Assembly (NCBI RefSeq): GCF_035117555.1 | Contig: NZ_JAYKPK010000002.1 | Coordinates: forward strand, 1 to 64,000 | Direction of reading: 5' to 3' | Source: Yoonia sp035117555 | GTDB taxonomy: Bacteria; Pseudomonadota; Alphaproteobacteria; Rhodobacterales; Rhodobacteraceae | DNA length: 64,000 bases | Shown: piece after piece, positions 37,987-45,757 of the stretch | Numbering within the stretch: the stretch's first letter is position 1 | Layout: each line of letters starts with the position of its first letter | Notes under the pieces: generated by a model | Database searches by the model: none | What the model saw: the letters and a program-made list of their open reading frames with translations, nothing else | What the model was told of the DNA's origin: nothing | Made by a program: the position numbers and the translations under genes

Positions 37987-39378
37987 ATGGCAGTCAGCAA
38001 GAAACGCATCTGGGGATGGATGGCTTTTGACTGGGCGTCACAGCCGTTTTACACGCTGGGTCTGACCTTTATCTTCGGCCCCTATTTCGCGGTGGTCGCG
38101 GCCCAGCATTACCTTGGCATGGGGCTGGATGAATTCGCAGCCAACGCCCGCGCGCAATGGATCTGGTCGGCGGGGCAGACCGTGGCTGGCTTGCTGATCG
38201 CCTTCAGCGCGCCGTTTCTGGGGGCCTTCGCTGATAATTCCGGGCGCAAGATGCCGTGGATCGCATTCTTTTCCGTGCTCTATGTGGTCGCCACATGGAT
38301 GCTTTGGGGGCTGACACCGGATGGGGCGAACCTGATCTTTATCCTGATCGTGTTCTATGTGGGCTTTATCGCCGCCGAAAGTGGGTTGAATTTCACCAAT
38401 GCGATCCTGCCCTCCTTGGGCAATGATCAGGAGGTCGGGCGGATATCCGGCTCTGGCGCGGCCTTTGGCTATTGGGGCGGTGTGGTCGCGCTCTTCGTCA
38501 TGCTGCTGCTTCTGGCCGAGAATGATCAGGGTGTGACGTTGCTGGGCAATGCGCCGCTGTTCGGGCTGGACCCTGAGATGCGCGAAGGCACAAGGTCGGT
38601 CGGGCCGTTCATCGCGATCTGGTATGTGATCTTTATCATTCCGTTCTTCCTTTATGTCCGCGACGATCCTTTTGCCCTGCGCCGGTCCACCAAGCTTAGC
38701 GCTGTCGCGGGTGAGCTGATGACGACCCTGCGGTCCGTGGTGCAGCGCAAAAGCCTGCTGAATTTCCTTGTCGGGTCAATGTTCTACCGCGATGCGCTGA
38801 ATGCGCTTTACGCCTTTGGCGGGGTCTATGCCGCATTGGTGCTGCAATGGCAGACCGTCCAGATCGGGGTGTTCGGGATCATCGCGGCGATTGCTGCGGC
38901 CATCGTCACTTGGCTGGGCGGGTTGACCGATGCGCGGCTTGGCCCGAAACCGGTGATCAGGATCTGCGTCTGGGTGCTGATCGGCGTGTCGATCATCATC
39001 GTCGGCATGTCGCGGCAGGCGATCTTTGGCATCCCGCTGCCCGAAGGGTCGATGATCCCCGACCTGATCTTTTACACCTGCGGTATCTGTATCGGCGGCG
39101 CGGGTGGTGCGCTGTATTCAGCGTCGCGGTCGATGATGGTGCGCCACACCCATCCCGACCGCCCGGCAGAGGCTTTTGGCCTGTTCGCCCTGACCGGCAA
39201 GGCCACTGCTTTCCTTGCCCCCGCATTGATCACGCTGTTCACGATCATGACAGGCAGCAACCAATTGGGCTTTCTGCCGATTATCTTTCTTTTCATGATC
39301 GGGCTTTACCTGCTACGCTTCGTCAACAAGAACGGAGATCGCGACACATGGTCCGCATCGCAGCAGCCCTTATCCTAA
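37987..39378 (+). CDS. MFS permease of the UMF1/Atg22-like family
   Basis: A 463-residue protein with about twelve membrane helices. The start KKRIWGWMAFDWASQPFYTLGLTFIFGPYF is diagnostic of the UMF1 family (vacuolar amino-acid effluxer Atg22 in yeast). In bacteria its substrate is unknown. Its last 31 bases overlap the start of the downstream mepA-like gene, so the two may be co-translated. Confidence 0.88.
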   Translation: MAVSKKRIWGWMAFDWASQPFYTLGLTFIFGPYFAVVAAQHYLGMGLDEFAANARAQWIWSAGQTVAGLLIAFSAPFLGAFADNSGRKMPWIAFFSVLYVVATWMLWGLTPDGANLIFILIVFYVGFIAAESGLNFTNAILPSLGNDQEVGRISGSGAAFGYWGGVVALFVMLLLLAENDQGVTLLGNAPLFGLDPEMREGTRSVGPFIAIWYVIFIIPFFLYVRDDPFALRRSTKLSAVAGELMTTLRSVVQRKSLLNFLVGSMFYRDALNALYAFGGVYAALVLQWQTVQIGVFGIIAAIAAAIVTWLGGLTDARLGPKPVIRICVWVLIGVSIIIVGMSRQAIFGIPLPEGSMIPDLIFYTCGICIGGAGGALYSASRSMMVRHTHPDRPAEAFGLFALTGKATAFLAPALITLFTIMTGSNQLGFLPIIFLFMIGLYLLRFVNKNGDRDTWSASQQPLS

Positions 39379-40262
39379 GCCTCGGCCTTGCCGCCTGCCA
39401 GTCCGAGGATGCGCCGGTAGCGCGTGCCGAAGCCATGCAGAACGCCGGTGACAACCGGATCGCGAAAACATTGTTCGGCGCGGCTCCGGTGCCATCACCG
39501 CAAGCCCCCGCCGCTTTGGGCGGTTATTCGCAGGGCTGTCAGGCTGGTGCGGTGGCGCTCCCCGAAACCGGGCCGACATGGCAGGCGATGCGGCTGTCGC
39601 GCAACCGTAACTGGGCGCAGCCGGTGACTGTAGATTACGTGCAGAACCTCAGCCGCTTTGCCGCCACATTGCCGGGGTGGAACGGGATCTATGTCGGCGA
39701 CATGAGCCAGCCACGCGGCGGGCCGATGCTGACCGGCCATGCCAGCCACCAGACCGGGCTGGATGCGGATATCTGGATGCTGCCCGCGACACGGCTGGAC
39801 CTGAACCGGGCGGAACGGGAATCTTTGTCTTCCATCTCCATGCAGCGGGCAAGCGGCGCTTATGTGAACAGCAGCTGGACGCCGCAGCATGAGGCCTTGA
39901 TCCGCGCTGCCGCATCCGACCCGCGCACGGCACGGATTTTCGTCTTTGCCGGGGCCAAGGTGGAAATGTGCCGCAATGCCACGGGTGATCGCAGCTGGCT
40001 GAACAAGGTCCGGCCCTGGTATGGGCATCATTATCATTTCCACCTCCGACTGAACTGCCCGGCAGGCGATGCGTCCTGCGTCGATCAGGCCCCGCCGCCA
40101 CCCGGTGACGGTTGCGCCGAAGCGCAGGAATGGGTCAACAATATCATCAGCCCACCCCCACCCCGCCCGCGCGATCCCAATGCGGCACCGGTCACGCCAC
40201 GCGGTGAATTGACGATGGCCAGCCTGCCCGGCCAATGTCTGAACGTGTTGAACGCGAACTGA
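39348..40262 (+). CDS. mepA: Penicillin-insensitive murein endopeptidase (MepA-like lipoprotein)
   Basis: A 304-residue lipoprotein: signal MVRIAAALILSLGLAAC with lipobox LAAC. The zinc-peptidase motifs are GHASHQTGLDADIW (His, Asp ligands) and HHYHFHLRLNCP (His ligands), as in E. coli MepA, which cuts D-Ala-mDAP cross-links in peptidoglycan. A Pro-rich loop (APPPPGDGCAEAQEW, then PPPPRPRDP) precedes the end. It starts inside the upstream permease gene and reads in a different frame. Confidence 0.93.
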   Translation: MVRIAAALILSLGLAACQSEDAPVARAEAMQNAGDNRIAKTLFGAAPVPSPQAPAALGGYSQGCQAGAVALPETGPTWQAMRLSRNRNWAQPVTVDYVQNLSRFAATLPGWNGIYVGDMSQPRGGPMLTGHASHQTGLDADIWMLPATRLDLNRAERESLSSISMQRASGAYVNSSWTPQHEALIRAAASDPRTARIFVFAGAKVEMCRNATGDRSWLNKVRPWYGHHYHFHLRLNCPAGDASCVDQAPPPPGDGCAEAQEWVNNIISPPPPRPRDPNAAPVTPRGELTMASLPGQCLNVLNAN

Positions 40263-40325
40263 TCCGCGCGAACCTTATCTTTACTGTTGCAGGCCTAGGC
40301 TGGCGCAACTTGCCCCAGTCATGAA

Positions 40326-41186
40326 ATGAACCTTGCCTTGCAACTGACCCTTTTACCCGCGCTGCTGCTGGCGCTGCCTGCCTTGTCACAGGCTGAATTC
40401 ATCGATGCGCAAAGCTGGCAGATGGATGATCCCCGCTTTGGCGGCTTTTCCGCGATTGAGGTGCTGGAGGATGGCAACAGCTTTGTCGCGCTCAGCGACC
40501 GGGCTTTGTTCATCACCGGCAGTCTTGAACGGACAAATGGAAAAATCACCGGCATCAGCTTTGGCCCTCTGGTCCCGCTGACCGGCCCCGGTGGGCGCGC
40601 CTTGACCCAGGCCGAAAGCGACAGTGAAGGGCTGGCCATCGCACCCGATGGCACGATCTATGTATCATTCGAATGGATGCATGGCATCCGCAGTTTTGCC
40701 AGCGTTGATGCGCCGGGATCAGAATTGATGACGACATCCGCCTTTAACGGGATGCAGAATAATGCCTCGCTGGAGGCTTTGGCCATCGGTGATGACGGCG
40801 CGCTTTATACGATTCCGGAACGGTCGGGCGCGGTGAACCAGCCATTTCCAGTTTACCGGCTGAAGGATGGTGTCTGGGATCAGCCCTTTACCCTGCCCCG
40901 GCGCGGCAGTTTTCTGGTGGTGGGTGCCGATATCGGGCCGGACGGGCGGCTTTACGTGCTGGAGCGTGATTTCATCGGCATCGGCTTTCGCAGCCGGGTG
41001 CGGCGGTTCGACATGACAGGCGGCAATGAAGAAGTGCTGCTGGACACCCGCCTGCGCGAACATGACAATCTGGAAGGGATCAGCGTCTGGCAGGATGAGG
41101 ATGGTTTGCGGATCACGATGATTTCCGACGATAACCTGAGTGTTTTCCAACGGACCGAGATCGTGGAATATCGGTTGACGGAGTGA
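40326..41186 (+). CDS. Exported phytase-like / esterase-like beta-propeller protein
   Basis: A 286-residue protein with a signal peptide ending in ALSQA. The pattern GGFSAIEVLEDGNSFVALSDRA, then DSEGLAIAPDGTIYVSFE, and later LEALAIGDDGALYTIPERSG, matches the family annotated as esterase-like activity of phytase, a beta-propeller with acidic metal-binding loops. Whether it acts on phosphate esters is not shown by the sequence. The start is 60 bases after the mepA-like stop. Confidence 0.83.
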   Translation: MNLALQLTLLPALLLALPALSQAEFIDAQSWQMDDPRFGGFSAIEVLEDGNSFVALSDRALFITGSLERTNGKITGISFGPLVPLTGPGGRALTQAESDSEGLAIAPDGTIYVSFEWMHGIRSFASVDAPGSELMTTSAFNGMQNNASLEALAIGDDGALYTIPERSGAVNQPFPVYRLKDGVWDQPFTLPRRGSFLVVGADIGPDGRLYVLERDFIGIGFRSRVRRFDMTGGNEEVLLDTRLREHDNLEGISVWQDEDGLRITMISDDNLSVFQRTEIVEYRLTE

Positions 41187-41261
41187 CCGGCGGGCGTTAA
41201 CTCGCGCTGTCCCCATGATGGGGGCCAAGTGCCGCACCCTTGTCAAAACGGAAATATTCAA

Positions 41262-41903
41262 ATGACACGTATCCTTCCCGGCGTTATCGCCATGGCCATT
41301 ATCGTTGTGGCCTCCAATATCCTTGTGCAATTCCTGATCCTTGATGGTCTGCTGACCTGGGGCGCCTTTACCTATCCGCTGGCGTTTCTGGTCACGGATG
41401 TGATGAACCGGGTTTATGGCCCGACTGCCGCGCGCAAGGTCGTCTTTGTCGGCCTGATCGTCGGGATCATCTGCAGCCTGATCGGCACGCAAGTGATGCT
41501 GCAAGGTGACGGCTTCACCTATCCGGCTGTCGCGCTGCGGATCGCCATCGGTTCGGCGACGGCATTTGGCGTCGCGCAACTGCTGGATATCGCGATCTTT
41601 GACCGGCTGCGCGCCGGGTCCTGGTGGAAAGCGCCGCTGACCAGCACCTTGATCGGGTCGACGGTGGATACGGCGATCTTCTTTACCATCGGGTTTGCCT
41701 CTGTGTTCAACGGGTTGAGCGCATCAGCCGCCGAGGAAATCATCTGGGCACAGGATGCCGTGCCGTTCCTGAACATGGGGCCGCTGGTGCCGCTTTGGGT
41801 GTCGCTGGCCGTGGCGGATTGGGGGGTCAAACTGACCGTGGCGCTGCTGGCGCTGGTCCCGTTCCGCCTGATTGTTGGGCGTTTACAGCAGGCGAAAATA
41901 TAA
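41262..41903 (+). CDS. yhhQ: Queuosine precursor transporter (YhhQ/VUT family)
   Basis: A 213-residue membrane protein with six helices. Family marks are ASNILVQF in helix 1, GAFTYPLAFLVTDVMNRVYG, and WWKAPLTSTLIGSTVDTAIFF. It imports preQ0/preQ1 for tRNA queuosine. No preQ1 riboswitch was recognised in the 75 bases upstream. The ATG at 41262 begins directly at the first helix. Confidence 0.9.
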   Translation: MTRILPGVIAMAIIVVASNILVQFLILDGLLTWGAFTYPLAFLVTDVMNRVYGPTAARKVVFVGLIVGIICSLIGTQVMLQGDGFTYPAVALRIAIGSATAFGVAQLLDIAIFDRLRAGSWWKAPLTSTLIGSTVDTAIFFTIGFASVFNGLSASAAEEIIWAQDAVPFLNMGPLVPLWVSLAVADWGVKLTVALLALVPFRLIVGRLQQAKI

Positions 41904-41913
41904 TCGCGACAGG

Positions 41914-41940
41914 TGGTATATTTTTACTTGAAATATACCA
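41914..41940. promoter_or_regulatory. 10-bp perfect inverted repeat upstream of the candidate RNA
   Basis: TGGTATATTT (41914-41923) and AAATATACCA (41931-41940) with a 7-base spacer. It may end yhhQ transcription or be an operator: a TTGAAA (41928-41933) in the right arm could be the -35 of the downstream RNA, with a weak -10 17 bases later. Confidence 0.5.
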
Positions 41941-41970
41941 AATCTGTGCGAATCTAGCTGTAACGCAACA

Positions 41971-42145
41971 ATTGAAAGGAGGTGATCCAGTGCATCATGA
42001 AGTATTGGAAACGTGTGGCGGGACAACTTGGGGGGCGATCAGCTAAGGCAGCCCTTGGCTGAATGAACCCTAAGGTGGTAATCCTAACCGACCCACCTCC
42101 GACATTCAGGAAAGGACTATCCCAGACCGGGGTGGTCCTTTTTCC
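41971..42145 (+). ncRNA. Candidate structured small RNA with an embedded 18-codon ORF
   Basis: Starts with GAAAGGAGGTGATCCAG, complementary to the last 17 bases of the 16S rRNA read in this window. It then folds into three elements: hairpin AGCTAAGG/CCTTGGCT (42041-42060), a nested stem GAATG/CATTC around AGGTGG/CCACCT (42061 to about 42107), and a terminator AAAGGAC/GTCCTTTTT (about 42110-42143). The next gene, arfB, begins about 85 bases later. No known RNA family was recognised. It could be a free small RNA or an attenuator-type leader. Confidence 0.55.
41990..42046 (+). CDS. Small ORF, 18 residues, with a full-length Shine-Dalgarno
   Basis: GTG start with AGGAGG exactly 7 bases upstream; the peptide reads MHHEVLETCGGTTWGAIS. 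The ribosome site extends to 16S complementarity far beyond normal, implying very efficient initiation. The stop codon is the first part of the following hairpin, so translation would change RNA folding. An ATG in another frame at 41998 would encode MKYWKRVAGQLGGRSAKAAL and one more Gly, but its spacing to the ribosome site (14 bases) is poor. The product's function is unknown. Confidence 0.45.
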   Translation: MHHEVLETCGGTTWGAIS

Positions 42146-42229
42146 GTTGAAAGCATAGCTTTCAACATTGCGGGTCAGCGTTTGGCGCAGCCAAATGCGG
42201 CCGCACTGCCCCTTGTAAAGAGACCCGCC

Positions 42230-42649
42230 ATGACCTTGCGCATCACCAACCAGATTGAGATTGCCGATTGGGAGCTGACGGAAAGCTTTGCCCGCGCCTC
42301 GGGCCCCGGCGGGCAGAATGTGAACAAAGTGTCCACTGCGGTCGAGCTGCGGTTCGAGGCGGAGCGATCCCCCAACCTGCCCGATCCGGTGAAACGGCGG
42401 CTGCGGCGGCTGGCCGGGCGGCGCTGGACGCTGGACGGGGCCATCGTGATTTTTGTCCAAGACACCCGCAGCCAGGCCCGCAACCGCGAGATCGCGCGCC
42501 AGCGGCTGGCGGAACTGATCCATGCCGCGACCTTGGTGCCGAAACGGCGCGTCGCGACGAAGCCGACCTATGGGTCGGTCAAACGGCGGCTGAAAGAGAA
42601 AAAGGTGCGCGGCGAGGTCAAGGCGATGCGGGGGAAGGTGGAGGAGTAG
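42230..42649 (+). CDS. arfB: ArfB, alternative ribosome-rescue peptidyl-tRNA hydrolase
   Basis: A 139-residue protein with the release-factor GGQ motif in SGPGGQNVNKVSTAVELRF and a basic C-terminal tail (KRRVATKPTYGSVKRRLKEKKVRGEVKAM) that enters the empty mRNA channel. It frees ribosomes stalled at mRNA ends when tmRNA fails. The ATG at 42230 sits at the conserved start; an AAAGAG site precedes it. Length fits the family. Confidence 0.94.
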   Translation: MTLRITNQIEIADWELTESFARASGPGGQNVNKVSTAVELRFEAERSPNLPDPVKRRLRRLAGRRWTLDGAIVIFVQDTRSQARNREIARQRLAELIHAATLVPKRRVATKPTYGSVKRRLKEKKVRGEVKAMRGKVEE

Positions 42650-42713
42650 GGTGCGCATTCTGCGCACCTGCGCCGGGTGGGGGCCGGGGTGGTGCGCAGG
42701 ATGCGCACCCTAC
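42646..42713. repeat. 23-bp inverted repeat at the arfB stop codon
   Basis: Arms 42646-42668 and 42691-42713 are inverted complements with one mismatch; each also contains its own GGTGCGCA/TGCGCACC hairpin. The left arm includes the arfB stop codon. It has the look of a REP/BIME-type element and may also serve as terminator. Confidence 0.75.
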
Positions 42714-42715
42714 GG

Positions 42716-42832
42716 GACCTTCCCCGCGGGGAAGATATCTGACCGCTGTGGAATTGGGCCGTCTTTGGGATGATGGGTCATCGACCAAGCGGCATCCGGT
42801 TCTGGCGCGACCTTCCCCGCGGGGAAGATATC
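42716..42832. repeat. Two 24-bp direct repeats, each with a 16-bp palindrome
   Basis: Identical 24-base copies at 42716-42739 and 42809-42832, 93 bases apart. Each contains the perfect palindrome CTTCCCCGCGGGGAAG followed by ATATC. The region 42650-43099 otherwise holds no gene; it is GC-rich repeat DNA up to about 42970 and then turns AT-rich towards the ParA-type gene. Confidence 0.75.
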
Positions 42833-43099
42833 CGGTTCGCCTGCGCCGTGGAGTTGGTCTGTGGGCAGGTGGATTGGGGGAGTTTACACCGGGAGGGGTT
42901 GAGGAAGGGTTAAGGGGGCGTGCGGTGGGTTATTGGGGGCGTGGAAATGTTGCCGGATTGGTGCGCATGATGCGCATCATACGCTTGCTGACGCACGCTC
43001 ACATGGCAACTTTATAAAAATAACTTGAGATTGGCACCCAATCACGTCATTTAAAGACACTAATAGTATGTTTCAGCCGCTAGTGCTCTGGAGATCAGT

Positions 43100-44029
43100 A
43101 TGAAAATTATTTCGGTAATTAACTATAAAGGCGGTGTAGGTAAAACTACATTGACAGCGAATCTTGGTGCCGAGTTAGCATGGAGAGGCAAGAAAGTTCT
43201 TTTAATCGACATGGATGCACAAGCGAGTTTGACATTTTCATTTATAACACCAAGCGAATGGCAAAGCACTTACGAAAAAAGTGATACGATAAAGTCTTGG
43301 TTTGATGATTTTATGGATGGAAAGTCAGGATCACTTTCAAAACTAATTAACACTCCACACAAGGTAAACGACCGAGTTAGCCTAAATAGTGGTCAACTTG
43401 ATGTGATTTACAGCCATCTAGCACTGATTAACCTCGACTTAGATTTAGCAACCAAACTTGTAGGCGCAAACATAGGTCAGGCCAAAGCAAATTTTTTAAA
43501 GGTCCATACAAGACTTAAAGATGGCCTTACGGAAATCCAGAACGCCAAATACGATGTCGTGTTAATTGATTGCCCCCCAAATTTTAATATTGTCACGAAA
43601 ACCGCAATCGTTGCTAGCGACCATATACTTGTCCCAACGCGTCCAGATGAACTATCAACCCTCGGAATCGACTACTTAATGCGTAGCATCGATCAGTTGA
43701 CATCCGACTTCAACGATTACGTTAAGCATGGTGAGCAGACAACGACTCAAGAGATTGCACCGACAGTTTTGGGAGTCATATTTACCATGATCCAAGAGTA
43801 CTCTAGCGCGCCCATCCAAGCGCAACAGCAGTTTGTGAACAGAGTGCGCAAGACTAGCAGGCTTCCAACATTTGAATCTTACATGAAGCGAAACGACACA
43901 ATTTTCGCTGATGCCCCTGCTTACGGCTCCCCAGTTGTGCTAAAAGCATATAACAACGCGAGTCATCAAAGCGTCGTAGATAGCCTAGAGGCGATCTGCG
44001 ACGAGTTCATACGTAAGGCTGGTATATGA
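43100..44029 (+). CDS. ParA/Soj-family ATPase
   Basis: A 309-residue P-loop ATPase of the ParA/MinD superfamily: deviant Walker A YKGGVGKTTLTANLGAELA, A' box VLLIDMDAQASLTFSF, Walker B VLIDCPPNF. It lacks an N-terminal helix-turn-helix, so it resembles the chromosomal or small-plasmid ParA type. Codon use is visibly AT-rich compared with flanking genes, and an inter-gene region full of repeats lies to its left. Its stop overlaps the next gene by four bases. No parB gene and no parS-like repeats were seen nearby, so it probably works with the adjacent small protein rather than in standard partitioning. Confidence 0.85.
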   Translation: MKIISVINYKGGVGKTTLTANLGAELAWRGKKVLLIDMDAQASLTFSFITPSEWQSTYEKSDTIKSWFDDFMDGKSGSLSKLINTPHKVNDRVSLNSGQLDVIYSHLALINLDLDLATKLVGANIGQAKANFLKVHTRLKDGLTEIQNAKYDVVLIDCPPNFNIVTKTAIVASDHILVPTRPDELSTLGIDYLMRSIDQLTSDFNDYVKHGEQTTTQEIAPTVLGVIFTMIQEYSSAPIQAQQQFVNRVRKTSRLPTFESYMKRNDTIFADAPAYGSPVVLKAYNNASHQSVVDSLEAICDEFIRKAGI

Positions 44030-44412
44030 AAAACATGCAAGAGGAATGGGGAAAGCTCCTTGTGCGCTTTATCCGTATGTCCCAGAGACTTGACGAAGAG
44101 GGAGTTCGAGAACTCTCCAAACACCTAGACAGTTTTAAGCCTGTGAAAGTGTTGAAACCGGCAACGTACAGTGAAGATAGGGGTGATATTTTTGAGCTGC
44201 TTCCTCGGCTTAAGAGTCAAAAATCCTCTGGCGGGGTAGTTGCATTGCTAGACGAAGCGAAGCTGCGGAAGGTCGACTTAGTTATGCTCACGCGGGAACT
44301 TGAGATACACACGCTTAAAGAAGACAAAGTCGAGGACATTAAACAGAAAATTGCACAGGAGTTAGTCGGGTCAAGGCTCAACTCCGACGCAATACGTGGC
44401 AAGCCCTCCTAA
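44026..44412 (+). CDS. Small partner protein of the ParA-type ATPase, unknown family
   Basis: A 128-residue AT-rich gene that overlaps the ParA-type gene by four bases (ATGA), so the products are made together. The N-terminal 45 residues are amphipathic helices; the C-terminal part (VDLVMLTRELEIHTLKEDKVEDIKQKIAQELVG) has the helix-extended-helix spacing of SAP/HeH-type DNA-binding motifs, as in small ParB-like or Rho-N proteins. That is a pattern guess only. It may be the DNA-binding or cargo adaptor of the ATPase. Its stop overlaps the convergent pncB by four bases. Confidence 0.6.
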   Translation: MKNMQEEWGKLLVRFIRMSQRLDEEGVRELSKHLDSFKPVKVLKPATYSEDRGDIFELLPRLKSQKSSGGVVALLDEAKLRKVDLVMLTRELEIHTLKEDKVEDIKQKIAQELVGSRLNSDAIRGKPS

Positions 44413-45701
44413 ACCACAACCTCCACCCTCTCCTGATCGCCCACCCCGAACACCCGCTTATACCGCGCGATCTCGTCCACCGGCCCCATCGCCTTGTTCG
44501 GGTTATCGCTCAGTTTCACCGTGGGGCGGCCGTTCGCGCTGACGGCTTTGCAGACCAGTGAGAAGGGGGCCAGCGCGTCATCCTCTACCAAGCCTTTGAA
44601 ATCATTGGTCAGCATCGTGCCCCAGCCAAAGCTGACACGGACCCGGCCGTCGAATTGGGCGTGCAGTTCGATGATCTTGGCGACGTCCAGACCGTCGGAG
44701 AAGATCACCAGTTTCTGGCGCGGGTCCTCGCCTCGTGATTGCCACCAGTTGATCGCGGTTTCGGCCCCGGCGGCGGGGTCGCCGCTGTCGACGCGGATGC
44801 CGGTCCAGCCGGCCAGCCAATCGGGCGCGCGGTCGAGGAAACCTTTGGACCCGAATGTATCGGGCAGGATGATGCGCAGGTTGCCGTCATGTTCGTCCTG
44901 CCAGTCGGCCAGCACGGTATAGGGGGCCTGCCGCAACGCCTCGTCACTTTCGGCGAGGGCGGCATAGACCATGGGCAGTTCGTGGGCGTTGGTGCCGATC
45001 GCCTCGATCTCGCGCATCATGGCGATGCGGCAGTTAGAGGTGCCGCGGAAATTATCGCCCAGACCCTCGCTCATCGCTTGCACGCACCAGTCCTGCCAGA
45101 GGTAGGAATGCCGCCGCCGCGTGCCGAAATCGGCGAGTTGCAGGTTGGCAATGGGTTGCAGTTGTTCGACTTTTTCCCAAAGCTTCGTCATGGCGCGGGC
45201 ATAGAGGACCTGGAGTTCGAACCGCCCCATTTCTTTCAACACAGCCCGGCTGCGCAGTTCCATGATCACGGCGAGGGCGGGGATTTCCCAGAGCATGACC
45301 TCGGGCCATGACCCCTCAAACGTCAGTTCATATTGCCCGTCGATCTTTTCCAGATGGTAGGGCGGCAATTGCAGGTTTTCGAACCATTCCATGAAGGCGG
45401 GGGTGAACATCTGCCGTTTGCCATAGAAGGTATTGCCGCGCAGCCAAGTGCTTTCGCCCCGCGTCAGGCGGAGCGAGCGGATATGGTCAAGCTGTTCGCG
45501 CAATTCGCCTTCGTCCACCAGATCGGCGAGGCGGATGGATTTGGTGCGGTTGATCAGGCTGAAGGTGACTTGTGTGTCCGGGTGGTTGCGGAACACCGAC
45601 TGGCACATCAGCAGTTTGTAGAAATCGGTATCGATGAGCGACCGCACGATGGGGTCGATCTTCCATTTGTGGTTCCAGACGCGGGTGGCGATATCGACCA
45701 T
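44409..45701 (-). CDS. pncB: Nicotinate phosphoribosyltransferase
   Basis: A 430-residue enzyme that makes nicotinate mononucleotide from nicotinate and PRPP (Preiss-Handler salvage). Marks: IVRSLIDTDFYKLLMCQSVF at the start, WLRGNTFYGKRQMF, FGTRRRHSYLWQDW and ILPDTFGSKGFLDRAP, then RVDSGDPAAGAE and FSDGLDVAKII for phosphate binding. AGGGGAA lies before the ATG at 45701. It is the last gene of a pncA - glycosyltransferase - pncB run. Confidence 0.95.
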   Translation of the reverse strand: MVDIATRVWNHKWKIDPIVRSLIDTDFYKLLMCQSVFRNHPDTQVTFSLINRTKSIRLADLVDEGELREQLDHIRSLRLTRGESTWLRGNTFYGKRQMFTPAFMEWFENLQLPPYHLEKIDGQYELTFEGSWPEVMLWEIPALAVIMELRSRAVLKEMGRFELQVLYARAMTKLWEKVEQLQPIANLQLADFGTRRRHSYLWQDWCVQAMSEGLGDNFRGTSNCRIAMMREIEAIGTNAHELPMVYAALAESDEALRQAPYTVLADWQDEHDGNLRIILPDTFGSKGFLDRAPDWLAGWTGIRVDSGDPAAGAETAINWWQSRGEDPRQKLVIFSDGLDVAKIIELHAQFDGRVRVSFGWGTMLTNDFKGLVEDDALAPFSLVCKAVSANGRPTVKLSDNPNKAMGPVDEIARYKRVFGVGDQERVEVVV

Positions 45702-45757
45702 GGTATTCCCCTGTAGGTTTGGGGTGTTAGAGCAAGCGTGCCGGGGAAGGGCAAGCC

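Noticed and set aside
43100..44412. Interpretation of the ParA pair as part of a prophage or integrated plasmid
   Set aside because: No integrase, attachment repeats, replication initiator or phage structural genes are present in the window.
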